Shown piece after piece: positions 1-8,456 of a stretch of DNA of 64,000 bases. Position 1 is the stretch's first letter; the number at the start of each line of letters is the position of its first letter. Both the position numbers and the translations under genes were made by a program. The notes beneath the pieces are model-generated. The model was given only the letters and a program-made list of their open reading frames with translations, did not search any database and was not told where the DNA came from. The stretch lies in NCBI GenBank assembly GCA_024346935.1, contig AP024878.1:806001-870000 (forward strand). The letters are read 5' to 3'. This DNA is from Vibrio inusitatus (GTDB lineage: Bacteria; Pseudomonadota; Gammaproteobacteria; Enterobacterales; Vibrionaceae).

Positions 1-117
1 TATAGAGGATAGATGTTAATTTAAAGGATTGTAAGTACAAGGGTAAATTACCTACCTAAATCAAACAGGATTGTTCGTGAGAAAACGGAGTTCATATAGA
101 TTCACGAGGTACGTATC

Positions 118-702
118 ATGAAAAAATGTATTCTAGCTTCAGCTTTAATTCTTGCATCTTCTACTGTGTTTTCCGCCAACTATCTTGGTTTGCGTATTGG
201 TGGTGGTTTGGGTACCGGAAACTATTTGCTACAGGATACAGGATACAGGATACAGGATACAGGAACTCCCAAAACCAATATCAGTACAGATCCCTCCGTT
301 GTTCTAGAAGTTGGGTACGATTTCAATGATATATTTGCCTTCAATGTTAAAGGAGCGGGTGCCAATTTAAAATCTAATCAAACTCAGGATAAGGGTACTA
401 TCTATGAGTTGGCTCTTGAAGCTGAGGTTGGCTACACCTTTTTGTTTGATGACGATACCTTAATTAAGCCCTACGTTGCCGCGGGTGTTGTCACATTTGA
501 TAAACAGACGAGTAAGATGCTAGGCGAGAACAGCTACGCCGAAACTGCTCGCGGTGCGATAGGGGTTCGAACGATATTGGATAGCGGTATCTATTTCGAT
601 GGACGTATTCAATCCACAGACTTTACCGAAAAAGGGAAAAGTTTATCTAGCAAACTAGACCTGTTGACTGAAGGTCGTATTACGGTCGGGTATCGCTTCT
701 AA
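118..702 (+). CDS. Small outer-membrane beta-barrel protein (OmpA/opacity-like), possibly phase-variable
   Basis: The 194-residue product starts with a clear signal peptide (MKK, hydrophobic stretch, cleavage near VFSA-NYLG). It continues as alternating short strands (VGYDF, ELALEAEVGYTF, YVAAGVVTF, GRITVGYRF) and ends in Phe, the signal for BAM-dependent insertion. The size fits an eight-stranded barrel of the OmpA-like/opacity porin group. A GAGGT ribosome site lies 8 nt before the ATG. A tandem heptamer (231-264) lies inside the reading frame just after the first strand, so gain or loss of one unit would shift the frame. In this sequence the frame is open to the C-terminal Phe. The role (adhesion, porin or surface antigen) cannot be told from sequence. 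Confidence 0.8.
   Translation: MKKCILASALILASSTVFSANYLGLRIGGGLGTGNYLLQDTGYRIQDTGTPKTNISTDPSVVLEVGYDFNDIFAFNVKGAGANLKSNQTQDKGTIYELALEAEVGYTFLFDDDTLIKPYVAAGVVTFDKQTSKMLGENSYAETARGAIGVRTILDSGIYFDGRIQSTDFTEKGKSLSSKLDLLTEGRITVGYRF
231..264 (+). repeat. Intragenic heptanucleotide tandem repeat (ACAGGAT x4.9)
   Basis: Four complete ACAGGAT units plus six bases of a fifth run without interruption inside the outer-membrane protein gene, encoding LQDTGYRIQDTG. Seven is not a multiple of three, so each unit gained or lost shifts the frame. This is the architecture of slipped-strand contingency loci. The repeat is seen directly; phase variation is inference. Confidence 0.9.
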
Positions 703-744
703 GGTGATATCATCTAATTAAAAAGTGAGAGTTGAGTATAAAAT

Positions 745-1626
745 CTATAACTCAATAAACTGTTCTACAAACCAACTCCCTGCAGGCCCCAGTGATGGAG
801 ACCAGGCTATTTCTATTGGCCATCTTGTTTGGTTGTCATCAAAATCCATTCTTAATTCAACTATAGCATTGCTTTCTAAAAGTGGTTTAGAGAGCTGCTC
901 TGGTAAAAGACAAAATCCAGCCCCTTGTAGCAATAACGATCGTAACTGATAGAATCGCGAACAGTGAATCAGATTGGTGCTAAAGCGTAATGATTCCACG
1001 AGATCAGCATCAGCAAACCCTCCAACCTGAGGGATGAGTTGCACGTGTGTAAGAAGATCATGTCTTGAAAGCTCTGCTCTTTTTTGTGCCAAAGGATGTG
1101 AAGGAATAACAACGAATCGCCAATTAATTTGCTCGATAAATTGTGACTCGTAGCCAACACGATGATGAAGTTTTGCTGGTGCGATGATGATGTCTGCACC
1201 ATTAGGATCATTGGGTGCTAAGTCGTGTATATCTTCCACATCCATCATATTAATTTTTAGCTCGGGATATTGTGTCGATAATTCTCCGATAGCTTTTTCG
1301 TGATTGGGGGATAAGGTAAACCCATAGGTGGCTATATTTAACTTTTCTTCTATACCAGCTTGATATGCTTTCGCTCGTTTTTCCATCGCTTGCAGCCGTG
1401 GAGCAACTTCTAGCGCTTGTATATAAAGCGCCTTTCCTACATCTGTTAACTTGGGGGCTTTACCTGCTGTACGTTGAAATACAGAGATGCCTAAGTCAAT
1501 CTCCATGTTTTGTATTACTTGCGTTACGGCTGAGGCTGTGACATTTAAACGGCGAGCTGCGGCAGAAAAAGAGCCATGTTCTACTATCGCGACTAGATAT
1601 GTCAGCCTTTCAGGTGTAATCAGCAT
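745..1626 (-). CDS. LysR-family transcriptional regulator
   Basis: The 293-residue product has an N-terminal winged helix-turn-helix (residues about 3-62: LTYLVAIVEHGSFSAAARRL, then NVTASAVTQVIQNME) and a periplasmic-binding-protein-like effector domain, the usual LysR size and order. AAGGA lies 6 nt before the start codon. It does not pair divergently with a neighbour: the gene upstream on the same strand is the choloylglycine-hydrolase-like gene that ends near 2014, separated by about 390 bp with a terminator-like hairpin. Its target is unknown. Confidence 0.85.
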   Translation of the reverse strand: MLITPERLTYLVAIVEHGSFSAAARRLNVTASAVTQVIQNMEIDLGISVFQRTAGKAPKLTDVGKALYIQALEVAPRLQAMEKRAKAYQAGIEEKLNIATYGFTLSPNHEKAIGELSTQYPELKINMMDVEDIHDLAPNDPNGADIIIAPAKLHHRVGYESQFIEQINWRFVVIPSHPLAQKRAELSRHDLLTHVQLIPQVGGFADADLVESLRFSTNLIHCSRFYQLRSLLLQGAGFCLLPEQLSKPLLESNAIVELRMDFDDNQTRWPIEIAWSPSLGPAGSWFVEQFIEL

Positions 1627-2013
1627 TGAATTCCTTACTTAACCAATCCTTTGTGTATAAGGTTATTTTAGTACCCAGCCATATGAATACAATGGGAACC
1701 TGCTGAGGCACCTCTTTTGCTTCTATGTTTATTTAATCAACTAGTTTGATAACAAGCTTTGGTTCTATAAATAATCCAAAGTTGAAGTTGACTCTAGATA
1801 GAGGGCGTAATGCTATTTATGACAAAGTGGGTGGTTAGATTTACGATATAGATTCGACATAAGAGGAAGAGTGCCTTCTTTTTGTTGAGAAGTGCATTTC
1901 TGATTGTTTAATGATGGGCGATAGAATAAGAAAAAAGATGGCTATAAGGCCACCTTTCGGATTTGTTTGTTACTGATTCCACGATTTGTATTTCGTGAGT
2001 CGGCAATGTTTCA
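1627..2013. other. Intergenic region, no gene seen
   Basis: These 387 bp are AT-rich and show no open frame with a ribosome site. The only structure I see is the hairpin at 1931-1957 that would end transcription of the hydrolase gene. The promoter of the LysR gene presumably lies in the first 150 bp. Confidence 0.6.
1931..1957 (-). terminator. Putative rho-independent terminator after the choloylglycine-hydrolase-like gene
   Basis: Read on the minus strand, AAGGTGGC and GCCATCTT form an 8-bp stem (one G-T pair) with a six-base loop, followed by a run of T. Confidence 0.55.
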
Positions 2014-3033
2014 TTATTTATTCTTTGGATGAATACCTAGCATCGTAGTTTCGGGCTTGTTCAAGTCAAACATAGAGAAGTCATAGGTTTCAGCTTCCCA
2101 TGTGTCGTAGCGGTCTAACGTCCACTCACTAGCATTTCGATCTGTATGTACTGTCCACAAAGTAGGAAATACGTTCGGGTTTTCTAGAGAATGATCTAGC
2201 TGTTCATATCCCGCGAATGTGCTGTGTGCTGCAGCTTTCATCGCATTTTTTGCCGCAGTGTTGTCAGTTACGTTGCGAGCGTACATATCAGATAGAATCT
2301 CTTTTGCACGTAGGCGACGGTCAATCGGGTGAATAGATCCGTCTGATTTCTTGCCATTTGCCGTAAATTCTAAGTGCACCGAAAATTCTGGGTTATTAGT
2401 CAGCGCATTCGCTTCGTTGCCACGGTATACCTTTAATTCACCTTTGACGAATTCGACGATAGCAACATCACCGGTTTTATCTGCAAATTGATAGTGTACT
2501 GGTGCTTGAGAACAGTGCCCATTGCTATTCGGAAGGTTACAGATTTCAGCATCAACAATATCTACCTTTGAACCTTCAATGGCATCTAATACTTCGGCCA
2601 CAGTAGCAAAGTTGTCCGAAGCCCAGTTAGGAACCTCAAGAGCTGAGACGTCAGGGGTGTTTGCGGTCCCTTCAGGAAATGCAGTGTAATCACGACCTAA
2701 ATATAGAATGCGAGCTTCTAAACCTGCTTCGTTCATCGCTTCTGCAACCACCCCATTGCCCAGTGCTGTGGTTGATTCAAGAAATGAGTCTATTTTTAAT
2801 GTTGCGTATTTTGAAGTGCCCGTTTCAGGGTTTTGCGTTGCAGCATATACCACTTTAGCGCCTTTACCTGTACCGATAACAGCGGCCTCATCATGACCAA
2901 ACCAATCCATTGATCGAGAAGTGAGGGAAGCATTGCCATTGTTGTAGACTGCGGTTGTGCAAGCTGAAGCTGTACCTACAATTGCTGTGGTTGCAGTCGT
3001 CGCTAATAGTAGTGCTAGGATAGATTTTCTCAT
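2014..3033 (-). CDS. Exported linear amide C-N hydrolase (choloylglycine hydrolase/penicillin V acylase family)
   Basis: The 339-residue product has a signal peptide ending TASA, directly followed by Cys (CTTAVY). Processing would therefore expose the N-terminal Cys nucleophile required by this Ntn-hydrolase family (C59). The family's downstream TSRSMDW motif (Arg and Asp of the active site), a conserved Asn in LTNNPEF and an Arg in DRRLRAK are present. Relatives cleave bile-salt amides, penicillin V or, in some Gram-negatives, N-acyl-homoserine lactones; the substrate cannot be told here. It is transcribed alone, with a hairpin on each side. Confidence 0.85.
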   Translation of the reverse strand: MRKSILALLLATTATTAIVGTASACTTAVYNNGNASLTSRSMDWFGHDEAAVIGTGKGAKVVYAATQNPETGTSKYATLKIDSFLESTTALGNGVVAEAMNEAGLEARILYLGRDYTAFPEGTANTPDVSALEVPNWASDNFATVAEVLDAIEGSKVDIVDAEICNLPNSNGHCSQAPVHYQFADKTGDVAIVEFVKGELKVYRGNEANALTNNPEFSVHLEFTANGKKSDGSIHPIDRRLRAKEILSDMYARNVTDNTAAKNAMKAAAHSTFAGYEQLDHSLENPNVFPTLWTVHTDRNASEWTLDRYDTWEAETYDFSMFDLNKPETTMLGIHPKNK

Positions 3034-3143
3034 TTTAATTACTCTTTGTTGCGTCAGGAAGTGAGTGAATATTACGCTGACACAGGGAATGAGAGTAATT
3101 AACAGCTGTAAGTTAGGCTTACAGGTTTAGGGCTGGCCTATAA

Positions 3144-3180
3144 ACATAAAGATCACCAAACATTATGGTGGTCTTTATGT
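3144..3180 (-). terminator. Hairpin after ybbN
   Basis: ACATAAAGA-CACCA and TGGTG-TCTTTATGT form a stem of about 14 bp with one mismatch and a short loop. It lies between the ybbN stop and the promoter side of the hydrolase gene. The stem is AT-rich with no long T-run, so termination is probable rather than certain. Confidence 0.55.
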
Positions 3181-3216
3181 ACTTAGCTAGAAATACCTTA
3201 TGGCAGGCTCTCTAAT

Positions 3217-4071
3217 TTAATAAAGAATTGAATAAAGCTGACGTCGGTATTGCTTAGCCGTTGAGTTATCTTGACCTAGTGCCGACAATATATCCATAAA
3301 GGTTTTTTTCATCTCTCCGTCTAGCGCGCCTAGGTCTTTGGATATGAAGGCCCACAGTAGCTCAAGGGCTTCATCGCTACGATTGACTTCATGATATTGC
3401 AGTGCCAGTTCATTAGCGATTTTGGTATTTTGTGCATCACTTGCCAACTGTGCTTCTAGAGCTTGGATTTCTGGGCTATTGGCCGCTTGTGCGTGCAGTT
3501 CTAGTTTGGCCATCAGACCCTTGTAATAGTTATCTTGATATTCCAAAGGAATTTGAGCAAGTACGGCTTCAGCGTCACTAAATTGTCCAGTAGCAAGTAG
3601 GCAATCGGCTTTGGCCAATTTCACTTCGCCTTTGTTTTGTAGTTCTTCTGGCAAAGAGGTGAATAGCACTAATGCTTCAGAGTATTTCTGCTCTGACATT
3701 AAGCTTAAGGCTTTTTGTAGGTTAAGTTCATCTTGGCTTGGAAGATGCTTTTGTAGCATAGCTTCAATGGCTTGAATTGGCTGTGGTCCACCCAATCCAT
3801 CAATAGCTTGCCCTTGACTAAATAAAGCAATCGTCGGTAACGCCTGAATACCAAATTGCCCTGCAATTTGTTGTTCTTGCTCACAGTTGAGTAGGGCTAG
3901 GGTGAACGCCCCTGCGTATTGTTGAGCGAGCTGTTGGATCTGAGGAACAAGGTCAGCGCTTTCTTGACTCATCGGCGCCCAAAAGTAAACGACTACGGGA
4001 GTGTTCATTGAGCCTTCCAAAATTTGTTGGAAGTTTTGTTGGTTCATTTCGACGATGAATTCTGATTGCAT
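3217..4071 (-). CDS. ybbN: Thioredoxin-like co-chaperone CnoX/YbbN
   Basis: The 284-residue product has an N-terminal thioredoxin fold (residues about 5-105, VVYFWAPMSQES...LPTIALFSQGQ) and a C-terminal TPR-like helical half, the layout of E. coli YbbN/CnoX, which holds unfolding proteins and hands them to GroEL and DnaK. The usual CXXC position reads APMSQES, with neither cysteine, so no redox activity is expected. I chose the ATG at 4071 because AGGGA stands 7 nt before it; an in-frame ATG 33 nt upstream has no such site. It follows yfcH and a small ORF on the same strand. Confidence 0.85.
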   Translation of the reverse strand: MQSEFIVEMNQQNFQQILEGSMNTPVVVYFWAPMSQESADLVPQIQQLAQQYAGAFTLALLNCEQEQQIAGQFGIQALPTIALFSQGQAIDGLGGPQPIQAIEAMLQKHLPSQDELNLQKALSLMSEQKYSEALVLFTSLPEELQNKGEVKLAKADCLLATGQFSDAEAVLAQIPLEYQDNYYKGLMAKLELHAQAANSPEIQALEAQLASDAQNTKIANELALQYHEVNRSDEALELLWAFISKDLGALDGEMKKTFMDILSALGQDNSTAKQYRRQLYSILY

Positions 4072-4149
4072 GAATGTGTCCCTAGACGATTGATGAGTAT
4101 GCATGACTTATAGATTGGGTTGCTTTAGGTAATCTCAAGGTATTTGTTG

Positions 4150-4213
4150 ATGAAAAGCAAAAAACTCAGGCCATTCTCGCTAATCTCATCAATTAACGGA
4201 GTGAACCTGAGTT
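4150..4213 (-). terminator. Hairpin with T-run between the 21-codon ORF and ybbN
   Basis: On the minus strand, AACTCAGG and CCTGAGTT pair across a long spacer and are followed by a T-run (CCTGAGTTTTTTGC). It sits after the small ORF and before ybbN, so it could be an ordinary terminator or an attenuator. Confidence 0.5.
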
Positions 4214-4238
4214 TCTGTAGGTTTGTTTAGTGTAAGGG

Positions 4239-4304
4239 TTAAAATAGCACTAAAACAAGAACCACAACCCCTACGCTTAACCAGTTGAGTTTGTTTAAAG
4301 ACAT
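4239..4304 (-). CDS. Unannotated 21-residue hydrophobic peptide (small membrane protein or leader peptide)
   Basis: The minus-strand ATG at 4304 is preceded by AGAGGA with 4-5 nt spacing. The ORF encodes 21 residues: MSLNKLNWLSVG, followed by a run of Val and Leu ending in Phe and TAA. The composition fits a single transmembrane helix. The run of Val and Leu codons followed by a hairpin with T-run (4150-4213) also resembles an attenuator leader peptide, but the next gene is ybbN, not a branched-chain amino-acid gene. I do not recognise it. The ribosome site and hydrophobicity support translation; function is open. Confidence 0.5.
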   Translation of the reverse strand: MSLNKLNWLSVGVVVLVLVLF

Positions 4305-4413
4305 GCTGTCCTCTTAAACTTAAACACGATTAATCGTAACAGCTTGTATTTTGCACACCTTTTATTACAAATTTATGGCGAAATGACGATTTCGTAAAAA
4401 AACTTGTAAAAAG

Positions 4414-5322
4414 TTAGTGTGCCAGAATTTGCGACAGTGCAGGCTGAATCCTTGAGTAGTTAAAAGTGAAGCCCATTTCAGTGAGTCTTTTGGGTTTGGC
4501 TTTGACACTATCAATTAATAAACAACTGGATTCTCCCAATGCCATTTGCATGGCGAATTTAGGCGTAAACAAAAAGTGAGGTCTGGAAAGGGTCTTGGCT
4601 AATGTTTGGCTAAATTCTTTGTTAGTGACGGGGTGCGGTGCCACCATATTGAAGACGCCAGCACAGATCTCCGTTTCGAGTATAAATTGGATCGCTCTCA
4701 CCATATCTTGTATATGAATCCACGGCATGTATTGCTGACCAGAGCCTAATGGACCGCCAAGTCCAAGCTTATAGGGCAGCAGCATTTTTTCTAGTGCGCC
4801 ACCATTATTCCCTAAGACGATTCCTGTTCGCAATAATGCGACTCTAGTTTGCTCACTACTGGCTTGATTGGCGATATCTTCCCATTCTTGACATACGTAG
4901 TGTGGAAACCCCTCGGGCTTATAAGGCGTGTCTTCGTCAACACGAATTTGATTTTGATCTCCATAAATACCGACAGCAGAGCCACTGATAAACACTTTAG
5001 GCGGATTTGAAGACCGTTTGATGAGGTCGACGATTTGTCGGGTGATATTCCAACGACTGTCACAGATACGTTTCTTTTGCGCGTCAGACCAACGCTTGTT
5101 CACTATCGGTTCTCCGGCCAAATTTATCACAGCATCGAAGTCAGATAAGTCTTGTAGGTGCTCAAGGGATTGCACAAAGTGCAAGCAATTTGGGTTTACG
5201 TGCTTGAGTTGCTCTGCTGCGTTGTTGCTATCGCGAGTCAAGATAGTCATTTGATGAGGGATGAGTTGCTTGACCAACGCGCGACCAATAAACCCAGTAC
5301 CACCAGTGATCAATATGTGCAT
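4414..5322 (-). CDS. yfcH: SDR/epimerase-like protein YfcH (TIGR01777 family)
   Basis: The 302-residue product opens with a Rossmann nucleotide-binding motif (HILITGGTGFIG) and carries the SDR-type INLAGEPI and SGSAVGIYG segments, with the C-terminal region of the YfcH/TIGR01777 group near LTEMGFTF. The reaction of this group is not established. The start at 5322 is preferred over the ATG 21 nt upstream because GGAG lies 5 nt before it. The 21-codon ORF and ybbN follow on the same strand. Confidence 0.8.
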   Translation of the reverse strand: MHILITGGTGFIGRALVKQLIPHQMTILTRDSNNAAEQLKHVNPNCLHFVQSLEHLQDLSDFDAVINLAGEPIVNKRWSDAQKKRICDSRWNITRQIVDLIKRSSNPPKVFISGSAVGIYGDQNQIRVDEDTPYKPEGFPHYVCQEWEDIANQASSEQTRVALLRTGIVLGNNGGALEKMLLPYKLGLGGPLGSGQQYMPWIHIQDMVRAIQFILETEICAGVFNMVAPHPVTNKEFSQTLAKTLSRPHFLFTPKFAMQMALGESSCLLIDSVKAKPKRLTEMGFTFNYSRIQPALSQILAH

Positions 5323-5523
5323 ATCGGCTCCAAGTAGAGTCATTGTTAGACAGTATTATCCACTTTACGTGAAAATGCAGCGCTAAGCCTAAAGCACCTA
5401 TAATTATAGACGTTACATTTCGAGCCTTACGTCACACCTAGGCTTGGGATAATTGACCATAGTTAATCTATAAGACTAACACACGATTCAGACTCTTTAA
5501 TACGTAAGGAATAACAGAAGCAG

Positions 5524-6249
5524 ATGAATGCCTTTCTACGATCTTTCATTGACAGTGCAAAAGATCTGACCCCTATCGTTTTGGTGGTGGCATTTTTTCA
5601 GCTAGTTATTTTGCAGCAACCCTTGCCTCATTTTTTTACCATTTTGTTTGGAATGTTACTTGTGGTACTCGGACTAACGTTATTTGTGCTGGGACTCAAT
5701 ATGGGGCTTTTCCCCATTGGAGAGTCTATGGCGCAGGCGTTTGCACGTAAGGGTAGCGTAGCTTGGTTGATATTCTTTTCTTTTTGTCTTGGTTTTGGCA
5801 CAACCATTGCTGAACCAGCACTCACTGCAGTGGCAATGGAGGCCGCTGAGGTGGCAGCGAAAGAAGGGGTGATTGCGCTTGATCATGACAGCATGGAAGA
5901 TTATACCTTTCACCTTAGGTTGACGGTTGCATTATCTGTTGGGTGTGCCTTGGTACTAGGGGTGTATCGAATTCTCAAGGGTTGGCCAATCCAAATATTG
6001 ATCATCAGTGGTTACTTGCTGGTGGTTTCGCTGACCTTTTTTGCCCCGCAAAGCATCATCGGAATTGCTTATGATTCTGGTGGGGTGACCACCTCGACGA
6101 TCACCGTTCCATTAGTCACGGCTTTGGGCGTAGGACTGGCTTCTTCTATCAAAGGTCGAAACCCAATGGTTGATGGTTTTGGACTCATCGCATTTGCCTC
6201 CTTAATGCCAATGATCTTTGTGATGTTGTATGGGATGTGGTTGTCATGA
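5524..6249 (+). CDS. DUF1538 membrane protein, first subunit (UmpA-like)
   Basis: The 241-residue product is very hydrophobic with about six to seven predicted membrane segments. It carries the two marks of DUF1538: [15 protein letters not shown] (near residue 100) and [20 protein letters not shown] (near residue 185). The second gene repeats both marks, so the two likely form a heteromeric transporter. I recall that a DUF1538 pair from Halomonas (UmpA/UmpB) was described as a two-component Na+(Li+,K+)/H+ antiporter; the function here is inferred from that. Its stop overlaps the next start (ATGA). Confidence 0.8.
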   Translation: MNAFLRSFIDSAKDLTPIVLVVAFFQLVILQQPLPHFFTILFGMLLVVLGLTLFVLGLNMGLFPIGESMAQAFARKGSVAWLIFFSFCLGFGTTIAEPALTAVAMEAAEVAAKEGVIALDHDSMEDYTFHLRLTVALSVGCALVLGVYRILKGWPIQILIISGYLLVVSLTFFAPQSIIGIAYDSGGVTTSTITVPLVTALGVGLASSIKGRNPMVDGFGLIAFASLMPMIFVMLYGMWLS

Positions 6250-7040
6250 TTACTCTAGCTCATACCATTGAAGTGTTTGCTTCTACTGTCATGGATGTCT
6301 TTCCTATTGGCGTTATCTTGTTTGGCTTTCAGGTGGCGGTTCTGCGCAGACCGATACGAAATTTACCCTCAGTGCTACTTGGCTTCGTATTAGTGATTGT
6401 AGGGTTAGCTCTGTTTTTGATTGGATTGGAGGCTGCGTTATTTCCATTGGGGGAAACCATGGCTATGCAGTTAACTATGCCTGAGTTCCTAAAAGAGATG
6501 CGGCTATCTGAGTCCGGTTTACTGCATTGGTTTGATTATTATTGGGTGTATCTGTTTGCATTTTGCATCGGCTTTAGTACCACCATAGCCGAACCATCCT
6601 TGATAGCGGTGGCTATTAAAGCCAATCAGGTATCAGGCGGCAGTATTAAGGTGAATGGCTTGCGATTAGCAGTCGCGTTAGGTGTTGCGTTTGGTATTAC
6701 ATTGGGGTGTTATCGCATTGTTGCCGGAGACCCTATTCATTACTACATCATAGTGGGTTACCTGATTGTTATCGTGCAAACCTACTTCTCCCCATCAATG
6801 ATTATCCCCCTTGCCTATGACAGCGGAGGTGTTACCACATCAACCGTTACTGTGCCACTAGTGACGGCGCTAGGCTTAGGGCTTGCCTCGACGGTGCCAG
6901 GTCGAAGCCCTCTGATTGATGGCTTTGGTCTTATTGCCTTTGCCAGTCTCTTTCCAATTATTACTGTAATGGGTTATGCACAGATTACACGCTGGCTTAA
7001 CCAGCGCCATCCTATTAAGGAGGATTCTAATGCGATTTAA
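6246..7040 (+). CDS. DUF1538 membrane protein, second subunit (UmpB-like)
   Basis: The 264-residue product is a paralogue of the preceding gene: it has [16 protein letters not shown] and [20 protein letters not shown] at matching places and similar membrane segments. ATG at 6246 is chosen because it forms an ATGA overlap with the upstream stop; a GTG at 6237 is in frame but less likely. The 3' end overlaps the start of the PII-like gene by 11 bp. The translational coupling of all four genes points to one complex or circuit. Confidence 0.8.
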   Translation: MITLAHTIEVFASTVMDVFPIGVILFGFQVAVLRRPIRNLPSVLLGFVLVIVGLALFLIGLEAALFPLGETMAMQLTMPEFLKEMRLSESGLLHWFDYYWVYLFAFCIGFSTTIAEPSLIAVAIKANQVSGGSIKVNGLRLAVALGVAFGITLGCYRIVAGDPIHYYIIVGYLIVIVQTYFSPSMIIPLAYDSGGVTTSTVTVPLVTALGLGLASTVPGRSPLIDGFGLIAFASLFPIITVMGYAQITRWLNQRHPIKEDSNAI

Positions 7041-7380
7041 ATTGATACTAGCCTTTGTTGAGGACGTTCGAACAGATGCAGTCCTTGATGCTGCAAGAGC
7101 ATCGGGCGCAACGGGCGCAACTGTGATCAGTAATGCTAGAGGTGAGGGGCTGAATCAAAAGCGTACTTTTTTAGGTTTGACGCTGGAGGTACAAAAGGAC
7201 GTATTGTTGTTCGTGGTTGAAGAGCACTTGTCGCGCCGTATCTTAGAGAAGATCAGCGATATTGGTGAATTTGACCAAGAATCAGGACAGGGTATCGCAG
7301 TGCAAATAGATGTAGAGGATGCCGTTGGAGTCGCCCATCAGGTTGAGACTCTAACCAAGATAGTAGAGAGGGAACTATGA
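7030..7380 (+). CDS. PII-like signalling protein
   Basis: The 116-residue product has the ferredoxin-like layout and size of PII/GlnB-type proteins: a first strand [12 protein letters not shown], then AARASGATGATVISNARGEG where PII proteins have their G-x-T-x-T turn and loop entry, and a C-terminal strand QGIAVQIDVEDAVGV. The start is fixed by AAGGAGG 6 nt before ATG 7030; the longer in-frame opening upstream lacks such a site. PII-like proteins bind nucleotides or small ligands and gate transporters, which fits its place behind two membrane subunits. The usual T-loop Tyr is not evident, so it is not plain GlnB. Confidence 0.75.
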   Translation: MRFKLILAFVEDVRTDAVLDAARASGATGATVISNARGEGLNQKRTFLGLTLEVQKDVLLFVVEEHLSRRILEKISDIGEFDQESGQGIAVQIDVEDAVGVAHQVETLTKIVEREL

Positions 7381-7381
7381 T

Positions 7382-7792
7382 ATGAAGAGTCATACCAGTC
7401 GCAGAGTAAAAGATGTCATGTCTGCAACCTATGCCATTGTTGATGGCTTGATGACGGTTCAGGAGGCAATAGGTATAGCGCGTGAAAACGAGGTTAAAGC
7501 GCTTATTGTGAATAAACGTCATGATGATGATGAATATGGTTTGGTGTTGATGAATGATATTGCGAAGAAAGTGTTGGCTCAGAATCGCTCACCGGCTAGA
7601 ACCAATGTGTATGAGATAATGAGTAAGCCTGCGTTGTGTGTATCACCGGATATGAACGTGAAATATTGTGCACGATTGTTTGAACGATTTGGTATTAGTC
7701 GGGCTCCGGTTGTTTTAGACGGTAATGTGCTTGGGATGGTGAGTTACAACAATATTGTGGTGAAAGGCATGGTATTGGATTCAGAGATATAA
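7382..7792 (+). CDS. Two-CBS-domain regulatory protein
   Basis: The 136-residue product consists of two CBS motifs: VKDVMSATYAIVDGLMTVQE followed by EVKALIVNK, and VYEIMSKPALCVSPDMNVKY followed by GISRAPVVLDGNVLGMVSY. Such Bateman modules bind adenine nucleotides. The ATG lies one base after the stop of the PII-like gene, so it is the last gene of the DUF1538 operon. Together with the PII-like protein it probably senses energy or nucleotide state for the transporter; this is inference from context. Confidence 0.8.
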   Translation: MKSHTSRRVKDVMSATYAIVDGLMTVQEAIGIARENEVKALIVNKRHDDDEYGLVLMNDIAKKVLAQNRSPARTNVYEIMSKPALCVSPDMNVKYCARLFERFGISRAPVVLDGNVLGMVSYNNIVVKGMVLDSEI

Positions 7793-7910
7793 ACAGTCCG
7801 CCATAAGAGCGGAGTAACCGTTGTTTACTAACTTAAGACGCTATCTTCTGGAGAAAAACTGAGGGCATTGTTACACTCTCGGCAAACGTAAGACGATAGA
7901 GTAATTCAAT

Positions 7911-8456
7911 ATGAAACTGTTTTTTGCTTCTGATTTACATGGCTGCCTAGCCTCAACTAAAAAAGCTGTCGAAGCTTATCAAGCCTCAGGTGCGAAGCAC
8001 TTTATTTTGCTTGGCGATATTCTCAATCATGGGCCAAGAAACCCAGTACCAGAAGCTTATGCTCCAGCGCAGGTAGCAGACCTTCTAAATGAATATAAAG
8101 ACGATATTATTTCTGTGAGAGGCAACTGTGATAGCGAAGTCGATCAGATGCTGCTTGATTTCCCAGTATTGAGTGACTTTGCCATTGTGTTACTAGAAAG
8201 TGGTAAGCGATTATTCTTAACTCACGGCCACTTGTACAATCAAGATAGATTGCCTCCACTTAAAGGTGGTGATGTTTTAGCTCACGGGCATACACATTTA
8301 CCTGTAGCAGAATCGATGGGCGAGTACACTTTGTTTAATCCGGGCTCTGTAACCTTACCTAAAGGCGGTAATGTAGCAAGCTATGGGCTACTGGAAGCGA
8401 GCAAACTCAGCGTTGTTAGCTTTGATGGGGATGTGTTAGCTGAAACGCAGATCTAA
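7911..8456 (+). CDS. yfcE: Metallophosphodiesterase YfcE
   Basis: The 181-residue product shows the full calcineurin-like metallophosphoesterase motif set in order: DLHG (residues 8-11), GDILNHGPRN, GNCDSE, THGH and HGHTH. Length matches E. coli YfcE (about 184), which hydrolyses phosphodiesters with Mn2+. It is transcribed alone with its own 118-bp leader. The TAA stop shares its last A with the ATG of the LysR pseudogene that follows (8456). Confidence 0.9.
   Translation: MKLFFASDLHGCLASTKKAVEAYQASGAKHFILLGDILNHGPRNPVPEAYAPAQVADLLNEYKDDIISVRGNCDSEVDQMLLDFPVLSDFAIVLLESGKRLFLTHGHLYNQDRLPPLKGGDVLAHGHTHLPVAESMGEYTLFNPGSVTLPKGGNVASYGLLEASKLSVVSFDGDVLAETQI

Noticed and set aside
126..329. Second frame over the heptamer repeat of the first gene
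   Set aside because: It is an out-of-frame shadow; useful only as the frame the protein would shift into.
725..949. Open frame on the plus strand over the LysR gene
   Set aside because: Antisense shadow of the LysR effector domain, no ribosome site.
4387..4402. Hairpin CGAAAT-n4-ATTTCG after yfcH considered as a terminator
   Set aside because: The T-run is on the wrong side for the minus-strand gene, and the stem has only six bp.
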